Positions 6,978-12,871 of a stretch of 12,871 bases of DNA are shown one piece after another. Position numbers and translations under genes: made by a program. The notes below the pieces were generated by a model. It searched no databases. It was not told the DNA's origin and saw only the letters and a program-made list of their open reading frames with translations. Source of the DNA: UBA7985 sp965661545 (GTDB lineage: Bacteria > Pseudomonadota > Alphaproteobacteria > UBA7985); the NCBI GenBank assembly GCA_965661545.1, contig CBFIEF010000048.1, positions 1-12,871 on the forward strand, in the 5' to 3' direction. Within the stretch, counting starts at the first letter, position 1, and every line of letters starts with the position of its first letter.

Positions 6978-7777
6978 GCTTGGGCCTCCGCCGCGCGTTC
7001 CTGCTCGGGGGTTTTGTGCTTTCGGCCTGTGCCGAGATAGGCTTCGATGACCCGCTCGTCGGATTTCACCTCTTCGGCCTTACCTTCAGCGAGAACGGTG
7101 CCCTCTGCCATCACGATCACGGGGTCGCAGAGCCGCGAGATAAAGTCGATGTCGTGCTCGATCATACAGAACGTGTAGCCACGCTCTTGGTTCAGGCGAA
7201 TGATCGCATCGCCGATGTCTTTCAGCAACGTCCGGTTCACGCCAGCGCCTACCTCGTCGAGCAGGACAATCTTTGCATCAACCATCATGGTGCGGCCAAG
7301 CTCTAGCAGCTTCTTCTGACCGCCTGACAGGTTGCCGGCGAGTTCGTTCGCAACGTGGCTCAGGTTGAGGAATTCAATAACGTCTTTGGCGCGCGCAAGG
7401 ATCTCTTGTTCCTGCTTCCTGATTTTACCGCGCTGGAACCATGCAGAAACGAGGCTTTCGCCCGCCTGTAGATCCGGCACCATCATCAAGTTGTCCGTGA
7501 CCGTAAGCGTCGAAAACTCGTGTGCAAGCTGGAAGGTGCGCATCAGGCCTTTTTGATACAGCTCGTGCGGTGGCAAGCCGGTGATGTCGTCACCATCCAG
7601 CATAATTTTGCCTTCGGTTGGTGAAAGTGCGCCAGCAATACAATTGAATAACGTCGTCTTGCCCGCGCCATTTGGCCCGATCAATCCGGTTATTGACCCC
7701 TTAGCAATCGTCAGTGTCGCGTGATCTACCGCTTTTACACCCCCGAAGTGCTTTGAGACATTCTCCACCTCAATCAT
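6974..7777 (-). CDS. livG: Liv-type ABC transporter ATPase LivG
   Basis: The 267-residue cytoplasmic ATPase is the first gene of the liv operon. Walker A is GPNGAGKT (34-41), Q83 lies in TFQLAHEF, the signature LSGGQ is at 150-154, Walker B IVLLDE at 170-175 and the H-loop histidine is H208 in MIEHD. The C-terminal extension after residue 215 (VIVMAEGTVLAEGKAEEV, then ERVIEAYLG) is the LivG-type tail. A further 15 or so charged residues follow (GRKHKTPEQERAAEAQA). The ATG at 7777 is preceded by AGGT about 6 bases upstream. The unit is divergent from the dehydrogenase gene, so both probably share a control region. Confidence 0.94.
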   Translation of the reverse strand: MIEVENVSKHFGGVKAVDHATLTIAKGSITGLIGPNGAGKTTLFNCIAGALSPTEGKIMLDGDDITGLPPHELYQKGLMRTFQLAHEFSTLTVTDNLMMVPDLQAGESLVSAWFQRGKIRKQEQEILARAKDVIEFLNLSHVANELAGNLSGGQKKLLELGRTMMVDAKIVLLDEVGAGVNRTLLKDIGDAIIRLNQERGYTFCMIEHDIDFISRLCDPVIVMAEGTVLAEGKAEEVKSDERVIEAYLGTGRKHKTPEQERAAEAQA

Positions 7778-7809
7778 GAGTAACCTGCAAGTTTTCCCAA
7801 TTTGACGCC

Positions 7810-7820
7810 GTGCTTAGCAC
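7810..7820. promoter_or_regulatory. Palindrome GTGCT-T-AGCAC before livG
   Basis: This perfect 5-1-5 inverted repeat lies 33 bases upstream of livG. On the minus strand it overlaps the -10 position of a possible livG promoter, TTGCGT, 17 bases, GCTAAG. A repressor bound here would block that promoter. The promoter match itself is weak, and the operator role is an inference. Confidence 0.4.
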
Positions 7821-7850
7821 AGGGAGGCCCGAGTAACGCAAGGATAACGA

Positions 7851-7862
7851 CGGGAAATCCCG
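7851..7862. promoter_or_regulatory. Palindrome CGGGA-AA-TCCCG in the divergent promoter region
   Basis: This perfect 5-2-5 inverted repeat lies near the middle of the spacer between livG and the dehydrogenase gene, about 75 bases from livG and 95 from the dehydrogenase start. The central position suits a regulator that acts on both genes. No factor can be named from it. Confidence 0.38.
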
Positions 7863-7919
7863 ATATGTCGCCTCTATGACGCTCAAACGAAAGATTCTAG
7901 CCTTGAGGTTGGTGGTTTA

Positions 7920-7943
7920 TCACCCAAGCTCATTCACCCAAGC
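7920..7943 (+). repeat. Tandem direct repeat in the leader of the dehydrogenase gene
   Basis: TCACCCAAGC occurs exactly twice (7920-7929 and 7934-7943), with a 14-base period, ending 15 bases before the GTG start at 7959. The first copy also forms an imperfect inverted repeat with the preceding TTGGTG (7909-7914). Because the repeats sit close to the ribosome site they could affect translation, or they could be part of an operator. Confidence 0.45.
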
Positions 7944-7958
7944 GCGACGGTGGGATTC

Positions 7959-10388
7959 GTGAAATTACAAACAGAAGCCGTAATTATCGGTGGCGGCGTG
8001 ATCGGCTGTTCCATCGCCTATCATTTGGCGAAACTCGGAATGACCGATGTGATGCTCTTAGAGCGCCAAGAATTGACCAGCGGGTCTTCTTGGCACGCAG
8101 CCGGGGGCGTTCATGGCTTACACGATACCAACAACATTGCGCGGCTCCAGTACTACACCATGAATTTGTATCGGGAGCTTGAAGCCGAAACCGGACAGTC
8201 GGTGGGGTTTCACCAGACCGGCTATCTGTATTTGGCTCAATCCGACGAACGCGCACACCAGCTGCGGATCAGTGCGGCCAAGGCGCGGCAGTTTCAGGGT
8301 GTCGAGTTCCACGAAATCAGCCTGAAAGAAGCAGCCGAGAAGCACCCGTTTGTGAACTTTGACGGCATTCAGATGGCCGTTTGGGAATCGGAGAGCGGCC
8401 ACGTTGACGTTAACGGTGTAACCCACGCTTACGCGCAGGCGGCGCGAAACCGGGGCGTAACGATTGAGCGCTTTTGTCCCGTACTCGAGACCAACCAGCG
8501 GCCCGACGGCGGTTGGGACGTGGTCACAGAAAAGGGCACCATTCAAACGCGCGTTCTGGTTAATGCCGCGGGCCTGTGGGGTCGCGAAGTCGCGCGGTTG
8601 GCCGGACTGGAACTGCCATTGATGCCCATGGAGCATCAGTACTTCGTCACCGAAGAAGTGCCCGAAGTTGCCAACCTAGGCTTTGAGCTTCCGGCTGTCG
8701 CGGACCGCGATGGCGAATATTATTTGCGCCAGGAGGGCAACGGCTTCCTCGTCGGCGCTTACGAGCGTGATGGCCGCTATTGGTCTGAAGACGGAACGCC
8801 GCTGGATTTTGGGCACGAACTGCTGAATGATGACCTCGACCGGATTGCGGATAACGTCATGCGGGCTTGTGAGCGCTTGCCCATGTTGGGAGAGGCGGGG
8901 ATCAAGCGGGTCATCAATGGCCCAATGATTTGGTCGCCTGATTCAGCCGCGCTGCTCGGTCCGGTGCCAGAGCTCCAGAATTACTTCACCGCTTGCGGGA
9001 TCATCCCGGGCTTCTCCCAGTCCGGTGGCCTTGGCCTGACCTTGGCACAGTGGATCATCGCGGGCGAACCTGAGTATGACATGTTCCCGTGGGACATGGC
9101 GCGCTACGGCGAATGGGCGGGCAAAGCCTTTACCAAGGCGCGGGCTATGGAGACCTATGGCACCCGGTTTTCAATCCATTTCCCGTTCGAGGAGCGCACT
9201 TCGGGTCGTCCCGTTCGAACCCGTCCAGCGTATGAGGCTCAAAAGGAATTGGGCGCGGTCTTTGGCTTGAATTATGGCTGGGAGCATCCGCTTTGGTATG
9301 CGCCAGAAGGTGTGGGCCGCGAAGAGACTTATGGCTTTGAGCGTCAAGACTGGTGGGCTCACGTGGGCGAGGAGTGCCGGGCCTTGCGCTCTGGTGTTGG
9401 TATCATCGACGTCTCCAACTTCGGCAAATACGAGATAAAGGGCAGAGGCGCCGCCAAGTGGCTGAACCAGATCGTCGCTAATCGCGTGCCAAGTGAAGTC
9501 GGCAGATCCTGTCTCACGCCTTTGCTGTCCATCCGTGGCGGCATTGCGGGTGATTTCACGATCACTATGCTGGATGAAGAGCATTACATGATGATCGGCT
9601 CTGGCGTGGCCGAACGCTACCATCGGCGCTATTTCAACGCCGTGCCGCGCCCTGATACCGTGAGCTTCACCAGCATGACCACCGGCTGGGCTGGGTTCAA
9701 CGTCGCGGGACCGTCGGCGCGCGACTTGCTCAGCCGTTTGTCGAACGAAGACCTCAGCAACGAGAGCTTCCGCTTTATGCGCTCTCGGCAAATGATGGTT
9801 GGTGGCTTGGATGCCAAGGTGCTGCGGGTGAGCTTCACCGGCGATCTTGGCTACGAGATATACGTGTCCGAAGACGATCAAGTCGCGCTGTATCAGGCTT
9901 TGCTCGATGCGGGGCAGGAGCTGAACGTTCGGCCCGTCGGATCGCGTGCGCTCATGAGCTTGCGGCTGGAAAAGGGCTATGGCTCTTGGGGCCGCGAGTA
10001 TTCGCCGGAGTACTGGCCGCAGGAAGTGGGCCTCGATCGGTTGATCAAGCTCGACAAGGAAGAGGACTTCTTGGGCAAGCAGGCTTACATGGCGCTAAAA
10101 GACCGCGCCCCGCGCGAGAAGCTCGTCGTGCTGAGCGTCGAAACGCCCCACAATGCCGATCCCGTTGGTGGAGAACCGATCTTTTCCAAAACGGGCGAAT
10201 ACATTGGCCGGGTCAGCTCAGGCGGATATTCCTACTCCACCGATCAAGGCCTGGCGCTGGGCTTCTTGAAAGCGCCCTACTGTGAGCCGGGCAGCGAGGT
10301 CGATGTTGCCGCGCTGGGCATTCCGCACGCAGCCAAGGTGTTAGAGCAAGCGCCGTTTGACCCAAGCGGAGCACGCTTGCGCGGCTAA
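7959..10388 (+). CDS. Dimethylglycine/sarcosine dehydrogenase-like FAD and folate (GcvT) enzyme
   Basis: A cytoplasmic enzyme of 809 residues that probably removes an N-methyl group from a methylated glycine or related amine, passing electrons to a flavin and the one-carbon unit to tetrahydrofolate. Residues 8-35 form the FAD Rossmann motif (VIIGGGVIGC, acid E35 after LL). SSWHAAG carries H46, which aligns with the histidine of human dimethylglycine dehydrogenase that binds FAD covalently. The FAD domain runs to about 368, a central linker domain follows (about 369-425), and a GcvT-type folate domain fills about 430-800, with D532 in GGIAGDFTI at the usual catalytic acid position and SFTGDLGYEIY at about 625-635. 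I prefer GTG 7959, with GGTGG five bases upstream; in-frame GTG 7950 lacks a ribosome site. The exact substrate is not resolved. It is divergent from the liv operon. Confidence 0.87.
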   Translation: MKLQTEAVIIGGGVIGCSIAYHLAKLGMTDVMLLERQELTSGSSWHAAGGVHGLHDTNNIARLQYYTMNLYRELEAETGQSVGFHQTGYLYLAQSDERAHQLRISAAKARQFQGVEFHEISLKEAAEKHPFVNFDGIQMAVWESESGHVDVNGVTHAYAQAARNRGVTIERFCPVLETNQRPDGGWDVVTEKGTIQTRVLVNAAGLWGREVARLAGLELPLMPMEHQYFVTEEVPEVANLGFELPAVADRDGEYYLRQEGNGFLVGAYERDGRYWSEDGTPLDFGHELLNDDLDRIADNVMRACERLPMLGEAGIKRVINGPMIWSPDSAALLGPVPELQNYFTACGIIPGFSQSGGLGLTLAQWIIAGEPEYDMFPWDMARYGEWAGKAFTKARAMETYGTRFSIHFPFEERTSGRPVRTRPAYEAQKELGAVFGLNYGWEHPLWYAPEGVGREETYGFERQDWWAHVGEECRALRSGVGIIDVSNFGKYEIKGRGAAKWLNQIVANRVPSEVGRSCLTPLLSIRGGIAGDFTITMLDEEHYMMIGSGVAERYHRRYFNAVPRPDTVSFTSMTTGWAGFNVAGPSARDLLSRLSNEDLSNESFRFMRSRQMMVGGLDAKVLRVSFTGDLGYEIYVSEDDQVALYQALLDAGQELNVRPVGSRALMSLRLEKGYGSWGREYSPEYWPQEVGLDRLIKLDKEEDFLGKQAYMALKDRAPREKLVVLSVETPHNADPVGGEPIFSKTGEYIGRVSSGGYSYSTDQGLALGFLKAPYCEPGSEVDVAALGIPHAAKVLEQAPFDPSGARLRG

Positions 10389-10425
10389 GGCCGCTGCTGA
10401 TCCAATCCAGGCGCAAGAAGCAATC

Positions 10426-10458
10426 AGGATCATCGGCCCGTGCCGGTGGTCCTTCTTT
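10426..10458 (+). terminator. Intrinsic terminator of the dehydrogenase gene
   Basis: AGGATCATCGGC (10426-10437) pairs with GCCGGTGGTCCT (10442-10453) over 12 bp, two of them G-U, around the four-base loop CCGT. A short T-rich tract, TTCTTT, follows. It lies about 40 bases after the stop codon. The tract is imperfect, so some read-through into the FAS1 gene is possible. Confidence 0.75.
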
Positions 10459-10478
10459 GTGGGGCAAAGGCCTCACTT

Positions 10479-10507
10479 TTGTGTCACGCTGCTGTGATTG
10501 GTATGAC
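10479..10507 (+). promoter_or_regulatory. Candidate extended -10 promoter of the FAS1 gene
   Basis: TTGTGT (10479-10484) and TATGAC (10502-10507) are exactly 17 bases apart, and TGG directly before the -10 box gives the extended TGn motif. Initiation near 10514 would leave a leader of about 100 bases. The -10 box lies inside the first of two operator-like dyads. Confidence 0.4.
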
Positions 10508-10532
10508 CACTTTGTCGCAGTGGTAATACCAA
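10498..10532. promoter_or_regulatory. Paired GntR/FadR-type operators (two TGGT-N3-ACCA sites)
   Basis: TGGT-ATG-ACCA (10499-10509) and TGGT-AAT-ACCA (10521-10531) are 22 bases apart centre to centre, two helical turns. Each fits the TNGTNNNACNA consensus known for the FadR subfamily of GntR regulators (for example PdhR and LldR). Together they also form a larger dyad: TTGGTAT and ACCACT on the left pair with AGTGGT and ATACCAA on the right, with one mismatch and a seven-base centre. One site overlaps the candidate -10 box and the other lies just after the predicted start point, a typical repression layout. The regulator is not encoded in this window. Confidence 0.6.
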
Positions 10533-10615
10533 ATTTCCCTCTAAGTCATGGTTCGAGTGTTGCCAGACCGCGACGCCAAGAAATTTTTTGTCCATGCCTT
10601 AGGGAGATTACAATC

Positions 10616-11119
10616 ATGAAAAAGTTTTTCGCCAGCGCAGCTGTCGCAATCGCCGCCTTCTCATTCGGTGCCACGACCACCGCCTCTGCCGATGATATGA
10701 AAGCGGACATCGTTGATACCGCGATCGCAGCGGGCTCATTCAACTTTTTGCTGACTGCCGCTGAGGCCGCTGGTCTGGTCGGTGTCCTGAAGTCCGAAGG
10801 CCCGTTCACCGTATTCGCGCCAACCGATGATGCCTTTGCCAACCTGCCAGAAGGCACCGTGGAAGCACTGCTGGCCGAAGAAGGCTTGGGCACCCTGACG
10901 ACAATCCTCACCTACCACGTCGTGCCGGGTAAAGTGATGTCGGCTGACATCGCGGGTCAGGCGCTGGAAGCAGCAACCGCATCCGGCATCATGCTCGCCA
11001 TTGATGCGACCGGCGATTCCGTCATGGTCGGCGGCGCAACCGTCGTAGCGGCAGACATCGAAACCTCAAATGGCGTCATCCACGTGATCGATTCCATTAT
11101 GCTTCCGCCAGCAAACTAA
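10616..11119 (+). CDS. Secreted single-domain fasciclin (FAS1) protein
   Basis: A 167-residue exported protein. Residues 1-25 are a Sec signal peptide ending in TASA, with the mature protein starting at DDMKADIVDTA. The rest is one FAS1 domain: FNFLLTAAEAAGLVGVLKS (42-60), the H1 box GPFTVFAPTDDAFANLP (62-78), TYHVVPGKV (99-107) and the H2 box NGVIHVIDSIMLP (152-164). FAS1 domains mediate adhesion and cell-surface contacts in many organisms; the ligand here is unknown. I chose ATG 10616 because AGGGAG lies about 9 bases upstream (10601-10606) and the MKK signal peptide starts there. An earlier in-frame GTG at 10457 would read through the promoter and operators. There is no lipobox, so it should be soluble in the periplasm or released. 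Confidence 0.93.
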   Translation: MKKFFASAAVAIAAFSFGATTTASADDMKADIVDTAIAAGSFNFLLTAAEAAGLVGVLKSEGPFTVFAPTDDAFANLPEGTVEALLAEEGLGTLTTILTYHVVPGKVMSADIAGQALEAATASGIMLAIDATGDSVMVGGATVVAADIETSNGVIHVIDSIMLPPAN

Positions 11120-11127
11120 GACCTCCT

Positions 11128-11709
11128 CTAGTTTACTGGACGTTGCATGGCCCGGCTGACCAGTCGGGCCATGTCTTTTATCCGCACACCAATGTCGATA
11201 TCGCCGCGGCTCATCATGTCGACCAGAAACGGTCCGGTCTTCCGCCGGATGTTACGCAGCCAATCGTTGTCCGCACACACGCGCTCCGCAAAGCCAAACC
11301 ACCGCTCGGTTCCGTAGTCAAAGTACAGCCCGTGCGCCCCCGGTCCGGATCGCCCCGTAATGGTAAAAACACCCTCTGTTTCCTTGAGCTGAAACCCCGT
11401 GGGTGAGCTGAAATAGCTGTACCCGCCGAACACGCGCCCGCCGTAAGGGCTGTCAACGCCGTCGAGCGGCAGCATCACGTCCACGATCATCAGCTGACCC
11501 AAGGCATCGAACTGCAGGTTCACTTCGTGCCCGTCGTCGCGATAGGTGATCACCGCATCCTTGAGCGCGCAAGTGCCCGACTGGCTGTAGAATCCTGGCG
11601 GGGGCCGCTCATTGGAGACCTGCGCCAAAGCGGTAGCTGCGCCGCTCAGCAGCAGCATCAGCGCTAGAATCAGGGGAAAAACCGCGCGTATTGCCATGAA
11701 TCGCACCAT
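11128..11709 (-). CDS. Secreted protein of unknown function
   Basis: I do not recognise this 193-residue protein. Residues 1-29 are a signal peptide: MVRFMAIR, a hydrophobic core VFPLILALMLLLSG, then ATALA before QVSNER. The mature protein has two cysteines, C47 in SGTCALKDA and C145 in AERVCADND, which could form a disulfide after export. It is rich in glycine and aromatic residues in the middle (YGGRVFGGYSYFSSP, 89-103, and GLYFDYGTERWFGF, 127-140), suggesting a beta-rich fold. The C-terminal 40 residues are basic and probably helical. A second in-frame ATG (M5, at 11697) could be the true start; neither start has a clear ribosome site. It converges on the FAS1 gene with 8 bp between the stop codons and is divergent from ettA, so it forms its own unit. 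Confidence 0.72.
   Translation of the reverse strand: MVRFMAIRAVFPLILALMLLLSGAATALAQVSNERPPPGFYSQSGTCALKDAVITYRDDGHEVNLQFDALGQLMIVDVMLPLDGVDSPYGGRVFGGYSYFSSPTGFQLKETEGVFTITGRSGPGAHGLYFDYGTERWFGFAERVCADNDWLRNIRRKTGPFLVDMMSRGDIDIGVRIKDMARLVSRAMQRPVN
11146..11179 (+). terminator. Probable FAS1 terminator inside the convergent gene
   Basis: CATGGCCCG (11146-11154) pairs perfectly with CGGGCCATG (11165-11173) around a ten-base loop, followed by TCTTTTAT. It starts 27 bases after the FAS1 stop. It lies within the last codons of the minus-strand gene, so the same bases encode DMARLVSRAM there. No T-run follows on the minus strand, so it should act only on plus-strand transcripts. Confidence 0.68.
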
Positions 11710-11829
11710 CCGGGTCCGTTAAACATTATGCGGTTACTATAGCGTAAGTTGCTGCCCATAGACAGGCCCCGACCGCCGTCCTATCTACGCCTCAACACCT
11801 TTTTTTAAGAAAGCGGGGAAAGCGGCACA
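11710..11829. promoter_or_regulatory. Divergent promoter region between the unknown secreted gene and ettA
   Basis: These 120 bp must hold start signals for both flanking genes. I see AT-rich -10-like hexamers near 11726-11745 (ATTATG, TATAGC on plus; CATAAT on minus) but no well-matched -35 partner at 17 bases. A run of seven T residues lies about 30 bases before ettA. No confident promoter call is possible. Confidence 0.35.
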
Positions 11830-12871
11830 ATGGCCAGCTATCAGTACGTCTATGTCATGAAGGGCCTGCGGAAAATGTTCCCGGGCGGCAAAGAAGTCCT
11901 CAAGAACGTGCACCTGAGCTTCCTACCCGGCGCGAAGATCGGCGTCGTGGGTCTGAACGGCTCGGGTAAATCCACCCTCATGAAGATCATGGCCGGGATG
12001 GACAGCGAATACGACGGCGAAGCCTGGTCGGCTGAGGGTGCCAAGGTCGGCTACCTGCCACAGGAGCCGCAGCTCGATACCTCCCTGACCGTGGGTGAGA
12101 ACGTCATGCTGGCGATGGCGGAGACCAAAGCCGTCCTCGACCGCTTCAACGAAGTCGTAGCCCTGACCGCTGACCCGGACACCGACGACGACACCATGAA
12201 CGACCTCTACATGGAAATGGGCGAGTTGCAGGAGAAGATCGACGCCGCCGACGGCTGGGATCTGGAGCGCACGCTCGAAATCGCCATGGACGCCCTGCGC
12301 TGTCCGCCGGCTGATGCGTCGGTCGAGAACCTCTCCGGCGGTGAGAAGCGCCGCGTGGCGCTCTGCCGCTTGCTGCTGTCCAAGCCCGACCTGCTGCTGC
12401 TTGACGAGCCGACCAACCACCTCGATGCGGAATCCGTAGCGTGGCTGGAGCGTTTCTTGGACGAGTACCCCGGCACCGTCGTTTGCGTGACGCACGATCG
12501 GTACTTCCTCGACAACATCGCCGGCTGGATCCTCGAGATGGACCGCGGCGAGTGTATCCCGTTTGAGGGGAACTATTCCTCGTGGCTGGAGCAAAAGCAA
12601 AAGCGCCTGCGTCAGGAAGCCAAGTCCGAGAGCGACAAGGAAAAGTACCTCGCCCGCGAACTCGACTGGGTGCGCCAAGGGGCAAAGGGCCGTCAGGCCA
12701 AGTCCAAGGCTCGGATCCAGCAGTACGAGGAACTGGCCAACGAAGCCTCGCGCGAGAAGTACGAGCCGGGCACCATCGCCATCCCGACCGCCGAGCGGCT
12801 GGGCAATCTGGTGCTGGAAGTCGAAGGCGTGAACAAAGCGTTCGGCGACGACATGCTGATCGACGACCTGT
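11830..12871 (+). CDS. ettA: Energy-dependent translational throttle protein EttA (ABC-F), C-terminus cut by window end
   Basis: The frame is open from ATG 11830 to the edge, giving 347 of an expected 550 or so residues. The product is a soluble ribosome-associated ABC-F ATPase that acts at the E site and links translation to ATP/ADP level (known for E. coli EttA). The first nucleotide-binding domain has Walker A GLNGSGKS (41-48), signature LSGGE (168-172), Walker B LLLLDE with E193, and H222 in VTHDRYFLDN. The arm that contacts ribosomal protein L1 lies at about 95-140. The inter-domain linker contains GRQAKSKARIQQYEELA (287-303), typical of EttA. The second domain starts at LVLEVEGVNKAFGD (327-340). 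A GGGG stands about 11 bases before the start, a long spacing. The start MASYQYVYVMKGLRK matches the usual EttA N-terminus. Confidence 0.95.
   Translation, partial: MASYQYVYVMKGLRKMFPGGKEVLKNVHLSFLPGAKIGVVGLNGSGKSTLMKIMAGMDSEYDGEAWSAEGAKVGYLPQEPQLDTSLTVGENVMLAMAETKAVLDRFNEVVALTADPDTDDDTMNDLYMEMGELQEKIDAADGWDLERTLEIAMDALRCPPADASVENLSGGEKRRVALCRLLLSKPDLLLLDEPTNHLDAESVAWLERFLDEYPGTVVCVTHDRYFLDNIAGWILEMDRGECIPFEGNYSSWLEQKQKRLRQEAKSESDKEKYLARELDWVRQGAKGRQAKSKARIQQYEELANEASREKYEPGTIAIPTAERLGNLVLEVEGVNKAFGDDMLIDDL

Noticed and set aside
9171..9881. A 236-codon minus-strand frame opposite the dehydrogenase gene
   Set aside because: Antisense shadow of a well-supported coding region, with His- and Ala-rich composition typical of such shadows.
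10457..10615. Upstream GTG start extending the FAS1 protein by 53 residues
   Set aside because: The extension crosses the candidate promoter and operators and would bury the signal peptide. The ATG at 10616 has a good AGGGAG ribosome site.
11923..12678. A 251-codon minus-strand frame opposite ettA
   Set aside because: The plus strand encodes EttA with every ABC-F motif; the antisense frame has biased Val, Gln and His content and no motif.
1..12871. Mobile elements, CRISPR array, phage defence or toxin-antitoxin genes
   Set aside because: No transposase, integrase, regularly spaced repeat series or known defence domain is visible, and the gene content is metabolic and housekeeping. The tRNA has no integrase gene or duplicated 3' end beside it in this window.

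Overview
The window looks like ordinary chromosomal DNA of an alphaproteobacterium, most likely a marine Rhodobacterales (Roseobacter-type) organism. This rests on the moderately high GC content, the style of the genes, and the mix of an 8-oxoguanine-deaminase-type amidohydrolase, a Liv-type ABC transporter and a dimethylglycine-dehydrogenase-like flavoprotein. The taxonomic call is an inference from protein flavour and was not searched. I see no insertion sequence, phage gene, integrase, CRISPR array or replication origin.

Layout from left to right. A truncated N-formylglutamate amidohydrolase-like gene runs off the left edge on the minus strand (1-175). A complete tRNA-Val(GAC) follows (321-395). 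Next is an amidohydrolase of the 8-oxoguanine deaminase type (460-1794, +). An AT-rich 204-bp spacer then leads to a periplasmic substrate-binding protein gene with highly biased codons (1999-3177, +), whose 3' UTR has two consecutive hairpins, the second a strong terminator. A small DoxX-like membrane protein (3295-3654, -) converges on it. A bidirectional terminator (3786-3821) then closes a four-gene minus-strand operon read from right to left: livG, livF, livH, livM (7777 down to 3853), with 4-bp overlaps or a 3-nt gap between genes.

Divergent from livG is a GTG-started gene of about 809 residues that fuses a covalent-FAD amine oxidase domain to a GcvT-type folate domain, like dimethylglycine or sarcosine dehydrogenase (7959-10388, +). 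The 180-bp divergent promoter region carries two short perfect palindromes and a tandem direct repeat. After its terminator comes a secreted single-domain fasciclin (FAS1) protein (10616-11119, +). Its upstream region has two TGGT-N3-ACCA operators two helical turns apart, a GntR/FadR-type signature. A secreted protein of unknown function (11128-11709, -) converges on FAS1 with only 8 bp between the stop codons. The window ends inside ettA, an ABC-F translation factor (11830-12871, +).

How the genes may work together (inference): the binding protein, the two permeases and the two ATPases make up one high-affinity importer split over two transcription units. The genes beside it act on small nitrogen compounds: an N-methylamine demethylase with a folate acceptor domain, a purine-type deaminase and an N-formyl amino acid hydrolase. 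The transported ligand may therefore be an amino-acid-like or N-methylated nitrogen compound rather than leucine, isoleucine or valine. No clearly unprecedented system is visible. The best leads are in the regulatory DNA: the paired operators before FAS1, the repeat cluster before doxX, the palindromes between livG and the dehydrogenase, and the structured 3' UTR of the binding-protein gene.
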